Source: Thermoleophilia bacterium UBA6103 (GTDB lineage: Bacteria > Actinomycetota > Thermoleophilia > UBA2241). Taken from it: DNA of 28,324 nt. A program made the translations under genes and the position numbers. Below, piece after piece: positions 24,046 through 28,324 of this stretch (positions are counted from its first letter, which is position 1; the number at the start of each line of letters is the position of its first letter). The notes under the pieces are model-generated. The model was not told the DNA's origin. It made no database searches and was given only the letters and a program-made list of their open reading frames with translations. The stretch is taken from contig DIWP01000055.1 of the NCBI GenBank assembly GCA_002423545.1, positions 1 to 28,324 of the forward strand. The letters are read 5' to 3'.

Positions 24046-24983
24046 GGCGATGCCTCCGCTTCGGCCAGCGCCTCCTCCGGCGAGCCTGCCATGCCCTCCT
24101 CGCCCTTGCCGAACAGCACCACCAGCACGGCGGCGATCAGGATCAGCCCGCCGCCGACGATGGCCCACACGTCCGTCGGCTCGCCGAGGAGCAGGAAGGC
24201 GTAGAGCGGCGCCACGACCGGTTCCAGCAGCCCCACTATCGACGTGTGCTGCACACGGATGTAGCGCATGCCCTGCAGGAAGATAGTACCGCCCAGGGCG
24301 GTGCCGATGACAGCCAGCCCGAGGACGACCCAGAGATCGCCGGTGGTGAGCCGATAGCCGGATCCGAGCGTCTGGATCAAGCCGACCGGCAGCATGAGGA
24401 TGCCCACGACGGCGCCGTTGCAGACGAGCATGGTGTCGCCGGCCACGTCGTACCGAACGTCCTTGGCCACGATGAAGAACAGGGCCAGGAACACTCCGGC
24501 GAGGAGTCCGCAGACCATCCCCGCCGTGGAGACGCCAAGGTCGGGGACCAGGAGGCCGGGCAGCAGCATGACGGCGATGCCGATGATGGACAGTACCAGC
24601 GCCACCACCACGACGCGCTCGGTACGCTGCCTGAGCAGCCGCGGCGCGAGCGCGGCGATGTAGATGGGAGACATGTAGGAGAGGAACACCGCCAGCGCTA
24701 CGTCCATGTAGCGGACCGCCATGAAGAAGGTCCACATCTGCGCTGTGTCGAGCGCCCCGAGCAGCAGGAGCTTGCGACGAACGCCCGGTCGCGCGAGCTC
24801 TCGCCACCAGTGCCGGTACGCGAACACCGCCGCCACCATGGCGGCGGCAAGGAACATGCGCAGCGAGAGGAGCAGGCTGAGCGGCATGTCCGTGAGGCGG
24901 ATGAACACACCCGTGGCGCCGAACATCAGCGCGGAGCCGCCGATCATGAGATACCCCTTCAGCTGATCACCGGCGGCGGTCAT
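24042..24983 (-). CDS. EamA/DMT-family transporter, second of a tandem pair
   Basis: The 313-residue protein has ten predicted membrane helices and two EamA repeats; the second one reads GMRYIRVQHTSIVGLLEPVVAPLYAFLLLGE. The ATG at 24983 is chosen because it begins a short cytoplasmic start right before the first helix, while the frame above it encodes an arginine-rich stretch unlike the family. A short acidic, alanine-rich tail closes the protein. It is a clear paralogue of the next gene upstream and lies 52 bases after it. Located between RACo and the aminotransferase, it likely moves the operon's substrate or product. Confidence 0.9.
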   Translation of the reverse strand: MTAAGDQLKGYLMIGGSALMFGATGVFIRLTDMPLSLLLSLRMFLAAAMVAAVFAYRHWWRELARPGVRRKLLLLGALDTAQMWTFFMAVRYMDVALAVFLSYMSPIYIAALAPRLLRQRTERVVVVALVLSIIGIAVMLLPGLLVPDLGVSTAGMVCGLLAGVFLALFFIVAKDVRYDVAGDTMLVCNGAVVGILMLPVGLIQTLGSGYRLTTGDLWVVLGLAVIGTALGGTIFLQGMRYIRVQHTSIVGLLEPVVAPLYAFLLLGEPTDVWAIVGGGLILIAAVLVVLFGKGEEGMAGSPEEALAEAEASP

Positions 24984-25035
24984 GTGGCTGCCCCGCGACG
25001 GGCCGCGGCGGCGATGCCGGAGTGCGGCAGGGCAC

Positions 25036-25992
25036 TCATGCGTGCAGCTCCTCCGGTTCCGGCCTTGGCGCCCGGCCAAAGCGTACGAGCAGCACGCCGG
25101 CGACCACGATGAGCAGCCCTCCGGCCACCGTCCAGAGGCTCGGCACCTGTCCCAGAAGGAGGAGGGCGTAGATGGGGGCGCTCAGCGGCTCCAGGTAACC
25201 GATGATGGAGGCGTGCTGCACCTTGACGTACTTGATGCCGTGGGTGAACAACGTGAACGTGAAGGCCGTCGTCAGCGCCCCCAGCAGAAGGGCCATGAGG
25301 AGGTTGCGGGCCGTGAACACCGGTACCTCGGCCCGCACGACCTCGATCAGCCCCAAAGGCAGGATCGCCAGCGTGGTGCAGACGCACTGCGCCAGGACGA
25401 TCGTCGAGCTGGCCACCCGGCTTCGTACCGACTTGATGGTCATGAGAGCGGCCGCGTAGCAGATCCCGGCGGCGATGCCGGTGGTGATACCCACCACCGA
25501 GAAGGTCGCACCGCCGATCAGGGCGCCCGGCAGCACGATCGCCGCCATGCCGACCATCGCCAGCGCGATGGCGCCCCAGACCGCCGCCTCCGTCTTCTCC
25601 CTGAGGAAGATGGGCGCCGCGATCGCCAGATAGACCGGCGCCATGTAGGAAAGGAAGATCGCGATGGCTACGCCGGAGTACCGGATGGACAGGAAGTAGA
25701 GGATCAGGTTGGCGGCGACGATCAGACCGACAGCCAGCAGTCGCAGGCGGACACCCGGCTGCGCCAGCTCGCGCCAGCGCCTGAGCAGCACGAACGGCAC
25801 CGCCAGGATGGCGCCGGCGATGGCCATGCGCAGCGTGAGCAGCATGCCGGTAGGCATGGTCGCGTACGAGACCATCACGCCGATGGACCCGTTGATCAAC
25901 GTTGCTGCGCCGACCTCGGCGTAGCCTTCATACCGCTCCCCCAGCAGCCCTGCGCCTCTGACCCCCGCACGCGCAGTCGTACCCTCAGCCAT
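25036..25992 (-). CDS. EamA/DMT-family transporter, first of a tandem pair
   Basis: The 318-residue protein again has about ten helices and two EamA repeats, and shares with its neighbour the segments RYSGVAIAIFLSYMAPVYLA and IKYVKVQHASIIGYLEPLSAPIYALLLLG. The pair probably arose by tandem duplication and may work as a heterodimer or on related substrates. ATG 25992 follows the RACo stop by 15 bases without an obvious ribosome-binding site, so translation may depend on coupling with RACo. The substrate is unknown; a methylated or amino compound is inferred from the neighbours. Confidence 0.9.
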   Translation of the reverse strand: MAEGTTARAGVRGAGLLGERYEGYAEVGAATLINGSIGVMVSYATMPTGMLLTLRMAIAGAILAVPFVLLRRWRELAQPGVRLRLLAVGLIVAANLILYFLSIRYSGVAIAIFLSYMAPVYLAIAAPIFLREKTEAAVWGAIALAMVGMAAIVLPGALIGGATFSVVGITTGIAAGICYAAALMTIKSVRSRVASSTIVLAQCVCTTLAILPLGLIEVVRAEVPVFTARNLLMALLLGALTTAFTFTLFTHGIKYVKVQHASIIGYLEPLSAPIYALLLLGQVPSLWTVAGGLLIVVAGVLLVRFGRAPRPEPEELHA

Positions 25993-26007
25993 CTGGGGGG
26001 CGGTGGT

Positions 26008-27894
26008 TCACGGCGAGAACGTAAGCCGCGAGGCGAATTCCATATGGAACTCAACGTTCGTAGCCAGATCGAGGAAGCCGATGCGCGTGCGGAGATCTGC
26101 CATGCGCTTTCGCGACCGCGTGTCGATGAGCGCCATCTGCGCGCCGACCCCAGCGGCGTTGCCGACGAACTTCACACGGTCGCGCGCCACCGGTGGGAAG
26201 AGGTCGAGCAAGAAGCTGTTGTCAAGGTCGAGGTAGTTGCCGAAGGCCCCGGCGATGTACACGTGGTGGAGGTCGTCCGGCTGCAGGCCGACGCCTTTGA
26301 GCAGCATCGACCAGCCGGTCGAGATGGCGCCCTTGGCGAGCTGCAGCTGGCGGACGTCGTGCTGCGTGAACACGATGTCGCCGTTGGGACCGGTCGTCAG
26401 CAGGTACTCCCGACCCTCGTGACCGTCGCTTACGCGTTCATGCTCCTGCATGCGGCCGGATGGATCGACCACACCGTGCTGGAGCAGGCCGGCGAGGACG
26501 TCGACCACGCCGGATCCGCAGATGCCGACCGGCGGTGCGCCGTCGATGGTCTCGATGGTCTCCGGCGCGCCGTCGTCGGCGAAGCTCACCCTCTCGATGG
26601 CGCCGGCGACGGCCTTCATGCCGTTGCGGATCTGGTAGCCCTCAAAGGCCGGACCGGAGGCGCAGCTCGTGACGGTGATGTGGCCGTCGTGGACCAGGGC
26701 GATCTCGGTGTTCGTGCCGATGTCGATGGCCATGGCCGGCTTGCGCTTGGCGGCCAACCTGGTGGCCGCCACGACAGCCAGCGCGTCCGAGCCCACGAAG
26801 CCAGCAATGGGCGGCAGGAAGTGCACCCCGCCCTCCGGGTTCATCGCCAGGGAGAGATCACGGCCGCGCAGCTGTATCGGCCGGCAGACGGCCGGGGCGA
26901 AGGGGGCGCTGCCGAGACCGTCGGGCGCCAGGCCGAGTGCCAGATGGTGCATGGCCGTGTTGCCGACGACGGTCATGTCGTAGATGTGGCGAGCCTCGAT
27001 GCCGAGCCTGGCGATCAGCGCCTCGAGGACCTGGTTGATCCCTTCGTGCGCGGCCCGAGCCAGCTCCACCGGACCCTCGTCCATGCCCAGCGATATGCGG
27101 CTGACGACCTCTTCGCCGTGCCGCATCTGGGGGTTCTCGACCGCCTCGTGATCGATCAGACGACCGGATGTGAGCTCGAAGAGATACGCGATGACCTTGG
27201 AGGTGCCGATGTCGACGGCGGCGCCGTAGATCTCTTCCGGTGCCGCCGGCGGCTCCACGTCTATGACGAGATGGTCGTACATGGTCACCATGGCCCGCCA
27301 GTCGTGGTCACGCAGGATCGCGGGCAGGGCGGACAATGCCGGGATCGCGACCTCATCGGCCGCCACCGCCGCCAGCAGGCGCTGACGGTCCGAGCGCGGA
27401 TCTTCGAAGGTCGCTTTCGGCAGCTCGACGATCTGCCGCCGCACTGCCGGGTGGGGCTTGCCGTGATGCAGCATCGACGCGGTCAGGATCTGTCGACGCC
27501 CTTTCGTCTCGTGGACTTCCACGCTGACGCGGTCGGACACGGGGATCGTCTGACAGGCGAGCCGCCAGCCGTCCGCGAGCTGCTCCGGTGTCAGCTTGGT
27601 CAGCTCCGACTCAGTCGGCTCATTGAACGTGCCGGCGCCGGCGCGCACGAGGCACTTGCCGCACGTGCCCTTTCCGGCGCACGTGGCCGGGAAGTCGGTC
27701 GTGGCACGCATGACCGCATCGAGGACGGTCTGGCCGGCCGTGACCTCGAAGCTGAGCCCGATCGGCTCGACGAGCACCGTCCGTGGTCTCCCGGGATCCT
27801 GGTCCGTCTCCCTCCAGTCGAGTCCGAGCGGCTCGACGATGCCCGTCCCGAGCACAGAGGTATCGTTGTTCGTCTGCTGCTTCCTGGCTCCCAC
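26008..27894 (-). CDS. RACo-type reductive activator of corrinoid proteins ([2Fe-2S], ASKHA ATPase)
   Basis: In this 628-residue protein residues about 38-125 form a plant-type [2Fe-2S] ferredoxin domain with cysteines C72, C78 and C81 (CAGKGTCGKC) and C114. A linker domain follows, then the ASKHA-fold ATPase with AAVDIGTSKVIAYLF, a central MAIDIGTNTEIAL, GICGSGVVDVL and VYIAGAFGNYL. RACo proteins use ATP to reduce inactive Co(II) corrinoid proteins back to Co(I), which corrinoid methyltransferase systems need. The start is GTG 27894, with GGGAGGTGG eight bases upstream. It is the first gene of the operon with two transporters, aminotransferase and BKACE, so its client is probably a methylated-amine demethylation system, partly beyond the window or the MttB-family gene at 8550. 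Confidence 0.94.
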   Translation of the reverse strand: MGARKQQTNNDTSVLGTGIVEPLGLDWRETDQDPGRPRTVLVEPIGLSFEVTAGQTVLDAVMRATTDFPATCAGKGTCGKCLVRAGAGTFNEPTESELTKLTPEQLADGWRLACQTIPVSDRVSVEVHETKGRRQILTASMLHHGKPHPAVRRQIVELPKATFEDPRSDRQRLLAAVAADEVAIPALSALPAILRDHDWRAMVTMYDHLVIDVEPPAAPEEIYGAAVDIGTSKVIAYLFELTSGRLIDHEAVENPQMRHGEEVVSRISLGMDEGPVELARAAHEGINQVLEALIARLGIEARHIYDMTVVGNTAMHHLALGLAPDGLGSAPFAPAVCRPIQLRGRDLSLAMNPEGGVHFLPPIAGFVGSDALAVVAATRLAAKRKPAMAIDIGTNTEIALVHDGHITVTSCASGPAFEGYQIRNGMKAVAGAIERVSFADDGAPETIETIDGAPPVGICGSGVVDVLAGLLQHGVVDPSGRMQEHERVSDGHEGREYLLTTGPNGDIVFTQHDVRQLQLAKGAISTGWSMLLKGVGLQPDDLHHVYIAGAFGNYLDLDNSFLLDLFPPVARDRVKFVGNAAGVGAQMALIDTRSRKRMADLRTRIGFLDLATNVEFHMEFASRLTFSP

Positions 27895-28008
27895 TGTGTT
27901 CCACCTCCCGCACAGTCGCTCGGCCGACCCGCACGTCCGGCGACACCTGCCTTCATCGTCTCACGTCGCGCCTCGGCGCGCACTACAGCACCTCGACACC
28001 GCCCGGCC

Positions 28009-28037
28009 AGTATACCCGAGGGGGGTATGTTTCGACA
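28009..28037 (-). promoter_or_regulatory. RACo operon promoter with CsoR-type operator-like palindrome
   Basis: On the minus strand a consensus-like -10 box TATACT (28014-28009) has the weak -35 TGTCGA (28037-28032) 17 bases upstream. The inverted repeat ATACCC-N5-GGGTAT (28028-28012) lies in the spacer and runs into the -10 box, so a bound repressor would block RNA polymerase. The 6-5-6 arrangement of this repeat resembles operators of the CsoR family (copper, persulfide or formaldehyde sensors). No such regulator is encoded in the window. Confidence 0.5.
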
Positions 28038-28116
28038 GGATACGGTGGAACGACCGGCCGGCGCGGCCGCGTGACACTGACGGCGCACGCGGTGCAGGAG
28101 CGCCCCAGAGACGGGT

Positions 28117-28157
28117 GGCTGCGGGGGCGGGCGGCTCAGCCGCCCGCCCCCGCAGCC
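28117..28157 (-). terminator. Long perfect GC-rich terminator hairpin
   Basis: Two arms of 19-20 bases (28117-28136 and 28138-28157), beginning GGCTGCGGGGG and ending CCCCCGCAGCC, pair without mismatch around a three-base loop. It starts one base after the stop of the gene at the right edge and separates that gene from the RACo promoter. Confidence 0.7.
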
Positions 28158-28158
28158 G

Positions 28159-28324
28159 TCACAGCTCGGCCGGCCCGTGGATGTCGGCCATCACGTTCTT
28201 GCGGTCGACCACCTTCTGCATGCGCGCCGCCCAGACGTCGTCGAGCGTCGGCTGGGGGCCGTCGAAGAGGCCGGCGACACCGCGGCGCGCCCGCAGCGCC
28301 TCGCAGTCCTCGCAGTGGCACTCA
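28159..28324 (-). CDS. C-terminal fragment of an unrecognised cysteine-containing protein
   Basis: Read on the minus strand in the frame ending with TGA at 28161-28159, the last 54 residues of a protein are visible. They begin with a cysteine cluster ECHCEDCEALRARRG, continue with a segment containing LFDGPQPTLDDVWAARMQ, and end MADIHGPAEL. The C-x-C-x2-C cluster suggests metal binding. A perfect hairpin follows the stop, which supports this frame over the competing ones. I do not recognise the family; its position upstream of the RACo operon makes a role in corrinoid or one-carbon metabolism possible but unproven. Confidence 0.6.
   Translation of the reverse strand, partial: ECHCEDCEALRARRGVAGLFDGPQPTLDDVWAARMQKVVDRKNVMADIHGPAEL

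Noticed and set aside
24982..28074. A 1030-codon open frame on the plus strand
   Set aside because: It lies antisense to RACo and both EamA genes, is rich in Arg/Gly/Asp/His as expected for GC-rich shadow frames, and shows no recognisable motif.

Overview
The window is GC-rich, almost fully coding, and reads as a chromosome segment of an anaerobic or facultatively anaerobic, probably deep-branching member of the Actinomycetota. Pointers are a UPF0182 giant membrane protein, a MerR-type-HTH/GAF regulator that appears to be leaderless, many GTG/TTG starts, and corrinoid-methyltransferase genes (an MttB-family methyltransferase and a RACo-type reductive activator) typical of strict anaerobes. 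The lineage is inferred from gene content only.

Layout, left to right. (1) 1-3.1 kb: the start of a saccharopine-dehydrogenase-type gene (-) diverges from an HTH-GAF regulator (+), followed by a VanZ-family gene. (2) 2.7-6.0 kb (-): a sulfur-trafficking/Fe-S cluster operon in the order TusA, DsrE2, IscS-like, IscU-MIP18 fusion, YgbA. The IscS-like protein has lost the PLP-binding lysine (Thr replaces it) and the histidine that stacks on PLP, yet keeps the persulfide cysteine; this is the most unusual point of the window. (3) 6.1-7.9 kb: a degenerate histidine-kinase-like gene with an in-frame 21-bp minisatellite, divergent from an EamA transporter. (4) 7.9-10.0 kb: a 668-bp spacer with a candidate micro-ORF, a terminator-like hairpin, a promoter and a structured leader, then an orphan non-pyrrolysine MttB-family methyltransferase. 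(5) 10.0-12.2 kb: tRNA-Val(UAC) (-) and the divergent fetAB-type iron ABC exporter (+). (6) 12.3-16.0 kb (-): three 4-bp-overlapping type IV pilin-like genes, one carrying fibronectin type III domains, behind a sigma-28/WhiG-like promoter. (7) 16.3-21.6 kb (-): a UPF0182 protein and a GAF-GAF-GGDEF protein with a degenerate HD-GYP tail. (8) 21.8-27.9 kb (-): a probable operon of RACo activator, two EamA transporters, a class III aminotransferase and a beta-keto acid cleavage enzyme (BKACE/Kce). Its promoter contains a CsoR-type operator-like palindrome and is insulated by a long hairpin from another gene running off the right edge.

Working together (inference): region 8 looks like a catabolic operon in which an amino compound is imported, transaminated to a beta-keto acid and cleaved with acetyl-CoA, linked to corrinoid-dependent demethylation of methylated amines, with MttB proteins in region 4 and possibly beyond the right edge. 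Region 2 looks like an Fe-S assembly route fed by TusA/DsrE-carried sulfur or sulfide rather than by cysteine desulfuration, and could supply Fe-S enzymes including RACo. The GGDEF protein may act on the pilus system, but nothing in the sequence proves that link.
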